DNA of 64,000 nt from Yponomeuta sedellus (GCA_934045075.1 OW203747.1:8390357-8454356), one strand, 5' to 3'; shown: positions 50,267-60,466, counted from the stretch's first letter. Notes: generated by a model from the sequence alone, not told the origin. Translations and numbers: made by a program.

Positions 50267-50667
50267 AAGCAAACAATGTATTATTTTAGTTGAGTCTCTT
50301 TGATACGATTACTGGCTGTTGAGAGAGCCTTCGTTCGCGTGGAAATTTTGGTATGTTTTCTATCTTTACATTGACTTACTCGTAAAATAAATTAGTTGAA
50401 AAGCATTCTCACTCAGCTGTTATTCGACAAGTTAACTATGACTTGTTTTTGTTAGAACTACGAGAACACTGTATCCTTAATAATCAAACATTATGTACGA
50501 TACGGAGGACTTAAGGCCTTAAGTTTGTACTGTACGCACATTTGTTTACGGTTCATTTGAATTAAAAAATAACAAAGAGAAATTAACGTGTAAGTAAAAG
50601 AATATATACGAGGCAATATATAATTGCATTGTGATGTACATCACAGTTCAACATTAGATTTGACAAT
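50267..50667. other. Unassigned sequence
   Basis: No feature recognised. Confidence 0.3.
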
Positions 50668-50935
50668 TAACATTGCTGTGTGGTATCGGCCTAGAGAATA
50701 GCACCAACCCAAATTCATCCCGCGGGTGTCGTAAAAGGCGACTAAGGAACTCAAACCGGGGGGTGGGCAGCAGCGCCCCCTGCAGTACAATTCTACCAAA
50801 CTGCGATCCCCAACCCGCATGCCCAGCGTGGGGATTATGGGCAGTACCCCCTAATTATGGCACAAACATGCGCTCATTAGGGGAGGGCTATGTCCAGCAG
50901 TGGACTAATATAGCCTGAAGAAGAAGAAGAAAAAT
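50668..50935 (+). repeat. Repeat E, fullest copy
   Basis: 'tgtgtggtatcggcctagag', 'cccgcgggtgtcgtaaaagg', 'cgactaaggaactcaaaccg', 'agcgccccctgcagtacaat', 'cccgcatgcccagcgtgggg', and the 3' end 'gggagggctatgtccagcag', 'cctgaagaagaagaag'. The last ~55 bp equal the RTE LINE 3' end, so this looks like a non-autonomous partner. Confidence 0.8.
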
Positions 50936-51119
50936 TGACATTATACTCGTATAAGAAAGTATATTTAAAATATTCCTCTGTGAGATAAATATGAAAATAA
51001 GAATTAAAATCATGAATCATTTTGATTCTTTTTGAGAGGTATTCACTACTCTGACCTAATAATAATTCAGTTGTCGTTTCAGTTTTCAGTTTTGAAGAGC
51101 CAGCAAAGGAAGTGCCAAG
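50936..51119. other. Unassigned sequence
   Basis: No feature recognised. Confidence 0.3.
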
Positions 51120-51421
51120 CAGACATCTATATTCTATAATCAGCCCACATCAACCCACTGCTGGGCGTAGGCCTTCGTTTTACTGCACCATTCCTCTCGG
51201 TCCTGTGCTAATCTGATCCATTTCTGACCCGCAACATTCACGGTGTTGTCTGACCATCGTGTCGGTGGTCTGCCTACCAACCTCCTTCCCTCCCTTGGAC
51301 ACCACTCCGATACTACCCTGGTCCACCAGCCGTCTTCCCTTCTAGCCAAGTGTCCCACCCATCTCCACTTTAACTTTGTGATCCGCTTACTAACGTTCAA
51401 CAATGTTAAATTCAACCGCAA
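51120..51421 (-). pseudogene. RTE LINE C-terminus, reading frame intact to stop
   Basis: Minus frame of 93 codons (stop near 51140): SKRITKLKWRWVGHLARRED, then WWTRVVSEWCPREGRRLVGR, PTRWSDN, IRLAQDREEWCSKTKAYAQQ and WVDVG. This is the standard RTE C-terminus (WxGHxAR, GRPPTRWSD, AQDREEW, AQQW). The DD of WSDD is DN here. Everything upstream of SKRI is absent, so it is a 5'-truncated relic; the frame's start codon is incidental. Confidence 0.85.
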
Positions 51422-51625
51422 TATCGAAGTTTGTCAAAGTCGAGTACTTTTTTTTTCAATGCATTATCACTTCACTGATAGGCATATCCAGTATTCGGGC
51501 AATACAATGTCTGCATGTGAGTGCTTTAAGTCAATGCTACTTCATCATATTAAAATTAAAAGCTTAACCCGTCACTAAAAATATCCCTTCATTTTGCATT
51601 AATAATTATTTTAAAAGCCTACTGC

Positions 51626-51708
51626 TGTAGCGCGCTACGCCGTAGCCATAAGTGCTACGACACGTAGTATTTCTGCGTAGCATGTGCGCTCAAATTTTCG
51701 TAGCGTCA
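51626..51708. repeat. CTACG/CGTAG-rich segment
   Basis: Several CTACG and CGTAG pentamers ('gtagcgcgctacgccgtagc', 'gtgctacgacacgtagtatt', 'ctgcgtagca') in both orientations within 80 bp. Can fold on itself. Probably a MITE fragment. Confidence 0.45.
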
Positions 51709-51737
51709 TTTTGTTCCATGTAAAATATTTTCTAAAA

Positions 51738-51888
51738 AAACCGACGTCGGTGGTCACCCATTAGCTCAGTTGGGAGAGCGCTGGCACGTATAGCTAGAGG
51801 CCGCGGGTTCGAGTTCCGGCATGGGCGGAATTTTAAGCCTCTAAATAGGTTTTTAAAATTGTCCTTAGCACGGGTTAGTGCATTAGAA
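51738..51888 (+). repeat. SINE-A
   Basis: 'cccattagctcagttgggag', 'cgcgggttcgagttccggca', 'cctctaaataggttttt' and tail 'gcacgggttagtgcatt'. The 5' region upstream of the tRNA-like block is absent. Confidence 0.85.
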
Positions 51889-51930
51889 AGAATATAAAAT
51901 ATTTTCGTTCAATTAACACTTAAGCTCATG

Positions 51931-52146
51931 AAATGCCAGTTGCGGTAGTCATGGGACGGTCACCCATGCTGCACCTGACTTCGCCTGTTGTTGCTTGAAT
52001 CAAGTGATTGAAGAAAGAAAGAAAAGAAATTAAGACATTTGTTATACCAACAAGACACATCACAAAAACAAAAAAAAACAGACAATTAACATAACATGAG
52101 CACAACATTGATTCCAATCACTCTGTTTGACTAGACCACGAGCACT
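51931..52146 (-). repeat. 5S-SINE head interrupted by a ~95-bp insert
   Basis: 51931-52011 ('cggtagtcatgggacggtca', 'tcgcctgttgttgcttgaat') and 52107-52146 ('gattccaatcactctgtttg', 'actagaccacgagcac') join to a normal head. The A-rich insert (52012-52106, 'agaaagaaagaaaagaaatt') is unidentified and flanked by a possible 'attga'. Confidence 0.8.
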
Positions 52147-52495
52147 TTTCGCCCTTTACTAATAGATCCCCTATTTGGTAGATGTATATAAGAACAATAC
52201 AGGGTAAATTTTAAAAGGTCCCGTCCGTGTCCCTAGAACCTCCCATAACTCAATAACCCCGAGCCCAACCGAACTATCAAATCGACATCGCACAAGCTAA
52301 TATTTGTTAAACAGACGCGTAGAGGCCAAACAAAGAACGGCTTTTGTCAGTCAACTAGCGCCCTTAACCCTAACGGAATTGGGTCCACATTACCCTTTTG
52401 ACTGCCGAGGCCGTTTGAAGGGCTGAAGGATAGCGAAGCCATAAACGTTTTTCCCCTTTGTATATTTTTTAGTTTGAAGAAAAATTAAGAGAGTA
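52147..52495. other. Unassigned sequence
   Basis: No repeat or coding domain recognised. Confidence 0.3.
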
Positions 52496-52880
52496 GGATT
52501 CAGGCAGTAAAAATGACATTCTAAACAAGTAATAAATAAAATGAATCCTATTTTATTGATCGCTCAAGTACCTATTTCCATACAGAAATTTAGTTGTAAA
52601 ACTTGAGCGTGTAAAGATGTGGTAAAAGTCACCGATGGCGGTCATGACTTTTAAATCATGACTTGTTTTATAAAAAAGGATTCATGCAGTAAAAATGACG
52701 CTCTGGGCAAGTAATAAATAAAATAAATCCTACTTTATTCATCACTCAAGTTCAAAATACAAGATAAGATAAGATAAGAATAAAATACAGAACTTAATTT
52801 ATAAAAATTGAGCGTATCGAGATGTAATAAAAGTCACCAATGGAGGTCATGATTTTTGAATCATGACTTGTGTTATAAAA
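52496..52880 (+). repeat. ~181-bp tandem duplication with internal hairpin
   Basis: Copy 1 52496-52676, copy 2 52677-52880. Shared: 'gcagtaaaaatgac', 'caagtaataaataaaat', 'aaagtcaccNatggNggtca' and the hairpin 'gtcatga..tcatgac'. Copy 2 carries an extra (AAGAT)n. Copies differ at many positions. Confidence 0.85.
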
Positions 52881-53306
52881 CATTTCTTTTCGAAATTAAC
52901 ATCATCAATCTTAACAACTGTCATAACTATTTTTAGAAGCTATAGTCTAGAACCTATACAGTATCAACCACATAGAACTTTAATCAATTTTCGTTAAAAA
53001 CAAAACTGTTTTAAAGGCCCAGATTCTTGGACCTAGGAATAGTAAGTTCTAAATAAAATTATGTCATGTGTTAATATTAACGATTTTAAAAACCAATTTA
53101 GAGGCTAATACCTATAATATTTACGATTTTCACTATTTCCAAAGACGCGTTATAAAATAAGATTAGATTTTTTTATCGATAGCGCTGTTTAGCACCGCAT
53201 AGTGCCTTAACAGATATTTGGAGAGGACAAGGAAGTGATACTATAAATATTCCATTGCTGCCTTTTGAGCTTTATCTCAGAAATTATACAACATATGAAA
53301 GTGAAA
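52881..53306. other. Unassigned; possible SINE-A edge near 53088
   Basis: 'aaaaaccaatttagaggcta' at 53089-53108 resembles the inverse SINE-A 3' end. Nothing else recognised. Confidence 0.3.
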
Positions 53307-53714
53307 ACGCTCGTAACCTAGTCGAACCGAGTGATTGGAATCAATCACTTGAATTAAGGAACAACGGGCGCTATCAGTTGTAGGGTCACTTGAATAAAGC
53401 AACAATAAGCGCTGTCAGTCTTAGGATGGGTTACCGTCCCGTGACTACCGCTATTGGTATTCGACTAATAACTCCGTGCTTCGCAAAATCGCAAGGCACG
53501 CTAAGCCGTTGGTGCCGGCTGTCATGTAATGACAGTAATTAAGCCATGTCAGAGGCCTTGTGGGCGGCTTGATAACTTCGGACAGTAAGACCGGCAGTCT
53601 TACAATCCTCCGCCAACCCTGTCTTGGACCCCGTGGTGGAGTATGGCCTAACTTTCCTGCGATGCAGGAAGAGGCCCGTGCCCCAGCAGTGGGAACGTAC
53701 AAGGGTCGATACCG
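53307..53714 (+). repeat. 5S-SINE with duplicated box A region
   Basis: The block 'cacttgaattaaggaacaac' to 'agttgtagggt' recurs as 'cacttgaataaagcaacaat' to 'cagtcttaggatgggt', so the 5S-like internal region is present about 1.5 times. The rest runs to 'acgtacaagggtcgatac'. Confidence 0.9.
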
Positions 53715-53924
53715 ATGAACGTGTAAATAGTCCGCTAGGTACGCGATATGTAACCCTTTTGGAAAGTCGTTCAAATAAATGTTGGCAATATTTTCTGCGA
53801 CGGGAAAAATATTTGGCGGCCGTCGTCCGTTGTTCAATCAGCGACGAGTGACCGTTTCCCGCTGGATAAATGACTCAGATTTAGATACTGATCATGGCCA
53901 TAGAATATTTGAAGCAGACTAGTG

Positions 53925-54215
53925 TAGACTCACTGTCGCAAAGGTTTTCAACGACTCTGTAGAAAGAACTGCTTATGCACAAAAAAATGTATGTTTGGCA
54001 GATAAGTTTATAGACTCACTGTCGCAAAGGTTTTTAACGACACTACAGAAAAAAATGCTTATTCTCAAAAAATGGTATGTTTATGTTTGGCATAAACATA
54101 CCATTACAGTAAGTCTAGACTAGTCTAGACTTACTGTCGCAAAGGTTTTCAACGACACTACAGAAAGAAATACTTATTCACAAAAAAATGTATGTTTGCA
54201 TGTATACGTGTCATA
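53925..54215 (+). repeat. Three-copy local repeat
   Basis: Units start at 53925, 54011 and 54126 with 'tagactcactgtcgcaaagg', then 'caacgacactacag' and 'caaaaaaatgtatgtttg'. Between units 2 and 3 is a hairpin, 54072-54106 ('ggtatgtttatgtttggcat'). Class unknown. Confidence 0.85.
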
Positions 54216-54602
54216 CAGTAAAAAGGTGCTCATAAATGATAAAATTACTTTTCCAATGTATTTTTTTCTTATTTTCTGACCCATTTATTTCTGCATTCAT
54301 TCGTTTGTATGTATCTGTGTGTTTGTGTGTGTGGTTGTGCATGTGTGTGAGGGTGTGTATGTTTGTGTGTCTTCATTTGTAGTTCGAGAAATAATAGTAA
54401 TTGTAAGAGAAATAATACAAATACAGGACAAATCTAACCAGAAAATAAAAATATACGGAAAATTAACTGTAATAAAAAAATAACCCACAACCCAACTGAG
54501 TATTAACTACGAAATACCTTCGTTAATCCCACCGGCGTTGGTCTCACCAGGCGGATTGATGGTTATTATTTATAAAAATATTTCAAGTAATTTTTATTTT
54601 CC
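54216..54602. other. Unassigned; GT-rich run at 54297-54372
   Basis: 'gtgtgtttgtgtgtgtggtt' type simple sequence. The rest is AT-rich and unrecognised. Confidence 0.4.
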
Positions 54603-54785
54603 GTGAAGTAAAACGTCATTAGGAGACCAGAGTGTCTTAGCTGTTCAAATACGACATCGCTTGAAATAGCCTATTTGCGTTGGGCACGCATGGGAATTAA
54701 GCCCATACTCTCTCTCCCTTTCTCTCTCTGAGAGAAAACCTTTGCTCTGCCGTGGGATATTTAAAACCTGCATAAAAAATATATA
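54603..54785 (+). repeat. SINE-D 3' part with RTE-like tail
   Basis: 'gaccagagtgtcttagctgt', 'agcctatttgcgttgggcac', 'gcatgggaattaagcccata', 'gagagaaaacctttgctctg'. 5'-truncated. Confidence 0.6.
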
Positions 54786-54814
54786 ATGAGTACTTAAATT
54801 TTCTAAGAAGCGAC

Positions 54815-54925
54815 TAATGAACGTTAATGAAGCGAAGGTGATCTGTCAGGATCGTGGCAAGTGGCAGTACTTGGTCCCTGCCAACCCCTCTAGAGTACAG
54901 GCGTTAGGTTATGCTAGCTATGTTT
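54815..54925 (+). pseudogene. RTE-like LINE C-terminal tip
   Basis: Encodes MNVNEAKVICQDRGKWQ and a terminal PSRVQAL, matching 62450-62540 (MNVDEAKVICQDRGKWQ, PSEIQA). About 110 bp only. Confidence 0.75.
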
Positions 54926-54954
54926 TTTTTTAAGTTTCAAATTTTCATTTTGTT

Positions 54955-55050
54955 TGTTACGCTTTATTGCACAAAAATGAAGAAACAGAAAAATAACTTA
55001 AATAACAGGTAAGTGTTGATGTACAAAGGCGGACTTATTTATTTTGTGTC
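54955..55050 (-). repeat. LINE 3' end
   Basis: 'ttacgctttattgcacaaaa' and 'gatgtacaaaggcggactta' are the inverse of the 17416-17725 type end, diverged. Confidence 0.5.
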
Positions 55051-55585
55051 AAGTCTACAGCTAAATGCTCTGCGATAAAAACGATTCGGCTAATGATCAG
55101 GCGTTTCAAGTGTTACCCCAAATGACGGTCATCAATTTTGAAAAGGAAACGACTGAAATAGAGTTTTCAAACTGAGATGCTTTATAAAACGAACCGAAAA
55201 CAAATGCCTACCAAAAACGTAAGAGAGTTGTGAACTTGTCACTAAAATTACAATGCCTCATTATTATTAGCCACTAAATAAGAGTAGGTTACTAAAATTA
55301 TAATGATGATTTTTTCTATGGTAGCACATAGGAAAAAAAGGAAATTGTAGTAAAAATGGTAAAGAATATATATTTATATTTAATGAAGATGGCAGTAAAG
55401 CAATTCCACTAATTATTCTAATTAAAAAATATATATTTAATAACGATGGCAGTAAATCAATTCATGATATTTGCGGGAAACGGAGCAAATGGTCTAAATA
55501 GTTCTCATATCGTTACAGTGCTACACAAGAAATAAGTCTGGCGGATGTACCTGCGCAGATGACCAAATTTTGGATGTGCGGCAAG
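55051..55585. other. Unassigned; small direct repeat
   Basis: 'atatatatttatatttaatg' with 'gatggcagtaaagcaattc' at 55367-55406, repeated at 55427-55465 with changes. Confidence 0.35.
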
Positions 55586-55925
55586 TTGATCGACCAATCA
55601 GATAGTTTCATTTTATGGCAGGCCGCGCGCCATGTTGCTATTGGTTGATTCAACGTCATCGATGCAGGTGACTATTAGTTTGGCAATATTAGCGTGAGCG
55701 AAATAGGTAGCGCTACTGCGGCAATCAATTCTGCACCTTAACCTGTAATGGTTAAAGATCATGTTTAATGTACTTATCGCTTCAGGTACTTTCGCTACAC
55801 TTCTTCCTAGTCTGCGCGAACGTAGATTCCCGAAAGGACTTTTATGATGTGTAGTACTGTAAATACTTAAGTAACGTTCTGTCATGCTCGAGAAATTTGA
55901 ATTTGAATTTTTCGAGCAATTTGAA
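55586..55925. promoter_or_regulatory. Non-repeat segment with inverted CCAAT pair (weak)
   Basis: 'gaccaatcagatag' at 55593 and its inverse-type 'ctattggttgattc' at 55638 surround 'ggccgcgcgcc'. Paired CCAAT boxes with GC-rich spacing can mark promoters. 55886-55919 is a 12-bp-arm hairpin ('ctcgagaaattt', 'tttttcgag'). No transcription unit was identified. Confidence 0.15.
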
Positions 55926-56145
55926 GAGACAGGACTACAGTTAAGTATTTACTTAGCGAAATAAATAGCTTGTGTTACAACACAATGTTTATAAAATATC
56001 ATGTTGCCAGGTCGTTATTGATTTTCATTTCTTAGAACATGACAAAATAAAAGACACAATTTTAGTAAGATTTTTCTAATTGAAATTAATTCCAAAGACC
56101 TTTTTTCTCTATACATAGTTACAAAGTTGGGCCCTTCCCCCACGT
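55926..56145. other. Unassigned sequence
   Basis: No feature recognised. Confidence 0.3.
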
Positions 56146-56387
56146 GGCGGCCTTACTGTCAGAAGTTATCAAGCCGCCTATAAGGCCTCTGACGCAGCTT
56201 GACGACTGCCATTACATGACAGCTGGCACCAAGGGGTTAACGTGCCTTGCGAAGCACGGAAGCGCTCGCCAAAATGCCACTAGCGGTAGTCACGGGACGG
56301 TCACCCATCCTGCACCTGACCGCGACTGTTGTTGCTTAACTCAAGTCATTGATTCCAATCTCTTGGTTCGCCTAGGCCACGAGCGCT
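56146..56387 (-). repeat. 5S-SINE 5' two-thirds
   Basis: 'ggcggccttactgtcagaag' to the intact 5' end 'ttcgcctaggccacgagcgc', including a complete 5S-like head. The RTE-like tail is missing. Confidence 0.9.
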
Positions 56388-56500
56388 ACATGTTTGTGAT
56401 GTCGTTGCTTCTGATTCCCACGACACAGGGTATCTTAGTATGGGGCCAGAAGCAATGTATGTGCCTGTATGTAAATGTTATGTTACATATGTTATTTGTT
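56388..56500 (+). repeat. SINE-C 3' half abutting 5S-SINE
   Basis: 'tacatgtttgtgatgtcgtt', 'ttcccacgacacagggtatc', 'ggccagaagcaatgtatgtg' and 'gtaaatgttatgtt'. It starts exactly at the 5' end of the 5S-SINE. Confidence 0.85.
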
Positions 56501-57384
56501 AATCAGTGAGTTAATCGACTTTGCAATATACATCAAACTTTCAGAGTAAACCAAAAATTGCAGTCCTATCAAACAGGCCTATAAAGCGGAACGGAGCAAC
56601 GTCATTGGAATAAACAAACAGACGAGTTTTATTTGTTTCGTCCATTTAACAGTTAGCCTGCACGGTTGGTTAGGCCGTACGCTACAGCTTATGTATTTAA
56701 CCCGAAACATAAACGAAGTTAGTGTTACAAACGCGCGCCGAGCTCCTGACACCGTCTCCCAGGTGACCCAGGAACGTGCTAAAGTCAAGTGGGCAATTCA
56801 GACAGGAAGATACACAGTGTTTACCACTCGTGAAACAGAGGTGGGTAACGTTGTGAGGGAACAACCGGTTTTACATTGCTAGCAAGAGGGTAGGGAGTCT
56901 TGACACGTTAGTCAGTTTAGTACTTGTACCTACCTAATATTTTAGAGTAATATACATTGGTAAAACAACCAATTTTTTTAAAAATGTTAGTACATTGTTA
57001 AAAAAATACTAAACTAATTGTCATGTCATGGTTTTGCCTACAAATTGTTATTTAGTCTAGCGAAAACAAAATTCATATATTTTGTGTTTATATCACAGAA
57101 ATTTAAAAATAATATTTACTATGGGAACCCTACCTCTCGAGAGCCGAACGCGGAGTTCTGCTCAGGCCGAGGAAGAACGCCAAGACCATTGTATTCCCAC
57201 GAGATAATTCCCGACTAGATCTGTCAAATGCCGGATGGAGAAAACTTGCGAAGCCAAAAGCCGGAACATAAGTAACACTGAATTAGTTCAAACTGTAATG
57301 TTTCAATCAAAAAATAAGTTTCCACACGCACACCAAGTCAAATTGAGACGAAATCAGGATTCTCATTTCGTAAGGATCTCTGGA
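56501..57384. other. Unassigned 0.9 kb
   Basis: The plus frame 56691-56882 (63 codons, TVSQVTQERAKVKWAIQTG) and the opposite frame have no recognisable domain. 57120-57250 is GC-richer. I see no repeat. Confidence 0.25.
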
Positions 57385-57500
57385 AGAAATTACTTTAAGC
57401 AATAAGGCCGCCATTATTGTACTATGTACATTTGTAATTATTTCGCATTTGTAGTTTTGCAAAAGTAGAAAAAAGAATATTCTTATCGTATCTTATAGTT
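57385..57500 (+). repeat. LINE 3' end
   Basis: 'ctggaagaaattactttaag', 'caataaggccgccattattg' and a terminal 'aaagaatattcttatcgtat'. Parallel to 15421-15540. Confidence 0.6.
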
Positions 57501-57825
57501 ACATAATTATTAGAATCCTGATTTCGTCTCGAACTATTTTTACAACATCCTGATAATTTTAACTTAATGTCTTTTTACTTGTATTGGATTGAAGTAAAAC
57601 CATTTGGGCTGTGGCCTGTCAACGGCCTGAACCCTGTCTCCGGGTAGACAAAAGTAATTTTTCACTCCCCATCGCATTCTGGCAGGATCGCCTTTAAAAA
57701 GGATTAATTCGGTAGGTTAACGCACCCAATTTCCTGTGTGTCGGGCCTCCCTTCATTTGAGTGAACAATTTATGGTCTTAGGCCCTACTCCGTTTGCACA
57801 TTAGAAGGTACCGAGATACAAGCGT
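57501..57825. other. Unassigned sequence
   Basis: No feature recognised. Confidence 0.3.
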
Positions 57826-57941
57826 TGATAGAGCTACTGTGAAGCGCTGGACTTGCATTCAGGAAGTCGTGGGTTCAAATCCCGGCATGTACCAATTACA
57901 TTGTTCTTTAAGTTAGGTACAGTTTTCAAGTTATTGGAGCA

Positions 57942-58041
57942 ATCAATATCAACCCTTGTATGTCCCCACTGTTCCCAGCAGTGGACTACAAAATATAGCC
58001 TGAGGAAGAAGAAGAAGATGTCCCCACTGCTGGGGCACGAG
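57942..58041 (-). repeat. 5S-SINE 3' tip inserted in SINE-D
   Basis: Inverse 3' end 'atcaatatcaacccttgtat' to 'gtccccactgctggggcacg', itself split. Flanked by 'tattggagca' at 57932-57941 and 58042-58051. Without the inner insert only about 42 bp of SINE plus one target copy remain. Confidence 0.85.
57972..58017 (+). repeat. 46-bp RTE 3' tip inserted in the 5S-SINE tip
   Basis: 'cccagcagtggactacaaaa' and 'tagcctgaggaagaagaag' are the last bases of the RTE LINE. The 12-bp repeat 'atgtccccactg' flanks it (57960-57971 and 58018-58029). Confidence 0.85.
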
Positions 58042-58389
58042 TATTGGAGCATTACCACTTGCTAATAATTTTGCAGGAAAACATTGTGCGGAAACCGTAC
58101 TATGTGAAGTATTTTTTTTATACCTAAGCCCTTTGCTACGTACTTTGCTCAACTATGAGGCTAAGTGCAGAAATATCAGGTCTACCTAGCAAACTAGTGT
58201 TTAATTTACGCCGTTGTTGGTGACAAACGTTTTTATTCTTTAGGTTTTCTTTTTATAGATATTATTTCTAATACAAATTGTCATATTGTTGACTTTATGT
58301 AAAATAATTGGTTTGCCTATTTCGGAACGTAACTTCATTATTAACTTTTGTAATTTTTGCTGAGGGTAGTAAATTAACAGTTAATGCTT

Positions 58390-59185
58390 TCAAAATGACG
58401 CCTGTCACCTCAGTCTTCCGAGACCACGGCACCTGAAAAAGTGCCGAAACTTCGAAAAATTGTAAAAATGTAATAAAAGAGTAAAATCCATATAAAAACC
58501 GTTTTAATTATACAAATTGTCAGTTTTTTTTTATTTAGTACTTCTAGTTCTTATTATGCCTATTATGTCAGTGTCTAGTATACATAAAAAAATCTGCAAG
58601 TTTTCTTCACAATACTACGGATGTACACTTGAGAAATTGTTGGCAACACTGTTGCTCCTTAACTTTCTAATTTTCTCTTTTACGTGGCGCCTAGGTGAAA
58701 AGGACATTGCTGTGCCTAATAATTTTTGTGTGTTCGTCGCTTGTGCAATAAACTGAGGCAAATCAGACCCTGTGAGTTTAAATTCACTTAAAAGGTTGCC
58801 TGAAACGCGGTTAAAAAAAATAAAAACAAAAGGGCTACTATGAAATAAAGGATTATTTAGATGACAATTATGTCTGGAATTAAAGCCAGTACAATGCCGA
58901 ATTCTATATTTTATGATAATTATGTAAACTATGTTAATTAAGGACTTTAAAAAGACTAAATTTGGAGATTTTTTGTCCATTTTTTCCAAAATGATGTAGA
59001 TTTTGAAATGGCCCCTAGTTTGAATTGTAACGTTCATTAATTAAAACTGTTTTTACTCGTTTATTATACTTTTACAATTTTCCGACGTTTCGGCACTTTT
59101 ACAGGTGCCGTGGTCTCGGATGAGGAGTCATACGTACCTAATAAACGAGTGAAATCCGTATAAAACCAGTTTTAAGTCTAGTGTT
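58390..59185. repeat. Two inverted Penelope-like termini around ~530 bp
   Basis: 58415-58510 reads 'gagaccacggcacctgaaaa', 'agtgccgaaacttcg' and 'aaaatccatataaaaaccgt' on plus. 59041-59185 is the inverse ('ttttccgacgtttcggcact', 'aggtgccgtggtctcgg', 'ccgtataaaaccagttttaa'). The right block also folds on itself ('actcgtttatta' / 'taataaacgagt'). The interior includes the unclassified repeat 58849-58925 and no coding frame. Confidence 0.5.
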
Positions 59186-60101
59186 CGTGTTAACCTTAGA
59201 AAATAATATACGTTCATTAAGTCGCCGTTTCTGCGCCTCTTTAAATACATAAAACCTTTTCATTTAATTTCATTTCATGGCAGTCTACTGCCAAACTCAA
59301 CCAAACAGGAATCTCGAGTAGGGCCAAGCTCAGGTAAAATGGGGCTACCTCGCACGATCTCGGGTAGAGTACGCCAAAGGATGAGATTCCACATGCTTTA
59401 TTAAAATTTTCGCTCCTCAGCCTTCAGCTCTGATTGGAGGGTTAGGTTAATACGTGTTTACTTATTCAACTCGTTGGATGTCAGGAATTTCCTATTAGAT
59501 TGATTAGGGATTTGGGTAATTATTGAGAGTAATGAAGTTGTTTTATGCATGACGCTTGTGAACCCAGGTTTTTCGAATCAGAAATCGAAAATTTGCTTAA
59601 ACGTGGCTTCAAAAGGAGCTTGTGGTGGAGAAAAAGGCAGCAAAAACTACCATCCTAGCCACATTCTCTCAAATTCTACATTGAATGACGCTACCGCTAC
59701 TACGAGTAAAATACCACAGCTAATTCCATCAATATCGCTAGAAAAGATTTAAAATTGTTGGATGAAATTGTTGTGATTTTATCTTTCGTAATTGTGTTGT
59801 TATATAAATGAATTTTGATTTAAGTGAAATAAAATATTATTAACATTAAAGCCTCGGGATTAACAAACAGTAGTATTTTTATAAAGAATCTTAGTTTTAA
59901 AATAACAGCTACTGAACAGAACAAATATTTTTGAAAACTCTTTAAGGCGTTTCTGAGCGCGTACAAGCGGCACCAATGAAAAAAAAAATTATAAGTTGTT
60001 TTTTAATATGTTTTTACCTAAAAGTTAACAAGAAAAATCTTTGATAATTGTTAAAATAAAATATTTTAATTTCAAAATTAATTTAAAATAAAATATTTTT
60101 T
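59186..60101. other. Unassigned 0.9 kb
   Basis: No repeat or coding domain recognised. 59760-60100 is strongly AT-rich. Confidence 0.3.
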
Positions 60102-60466
60102 AAGCGCTCGTGGCCTAGCTGAACCGAGTGATTGGAATCAATCACTTGAGTAAAGCAACAACAGGCGCGGTCAGGTGCAGGATGGGTGACCGTCCCGTGA
60201 CTACCGCTAGTGGCATTTTTTCCGAGCGCTTCCGTGCTTCGCAGGGCACGTAAAGCCGTTGGTGCCGGCTGTCATGTAATGGCCGTCGTTAAGCCATGTC
60301 AGAGGGCGGATGGGCGGCTTGATAATTTCTGACAGTAAGGCCCGCCACTGTCTTACAATCCTCCACCAACCCGGACTTGGCCCCCGTGGTGAAGTATGGC
60401 CTAACCTTCCTGCGATGCAGGAAAAGACCCGTTCCCCAGCAGTGGGGACATACAAGGGTAGATATC
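60102..60466 (+). repeat. 5S-SINE, full length
   Basis: 'agcgctcgtggcctagctga', 'caacaacaggcgcggtcagg', 'ggatgggtgaccgtcccgtg', complete body, 'ccagcagtggggacatacaa', 'gggtagatatc'. One small block is altered ('gtcagagggcggatgggcgg'). I could not define a target duplication. Confidence 0.95.

Larger units (their letters stand above)
57826..58200 (+). repeat. SINE-D hosting a two-level nested insertion
   Basis: Head remnant 'gctggacttgcattcaggaa', box B 'gtgggttcaaatcccggcat', 'gtaccaattacattgttctt', interrupted at 57941, resuming 58042 'tattggagcattaccacttg' with 'ggaaaacattgtgcggaaac' and 'ctcaactatgaggctaagtg'. Confidence 0.85.

Noticed and set aside
59075..59125. Hammerhead ribozyme at Penelope-like termini
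   Set aside because: A GAAAC-GTC-like segment is visible, but the CTGANGA core is not found at any of the five loci. Left as a check rather than a feature.
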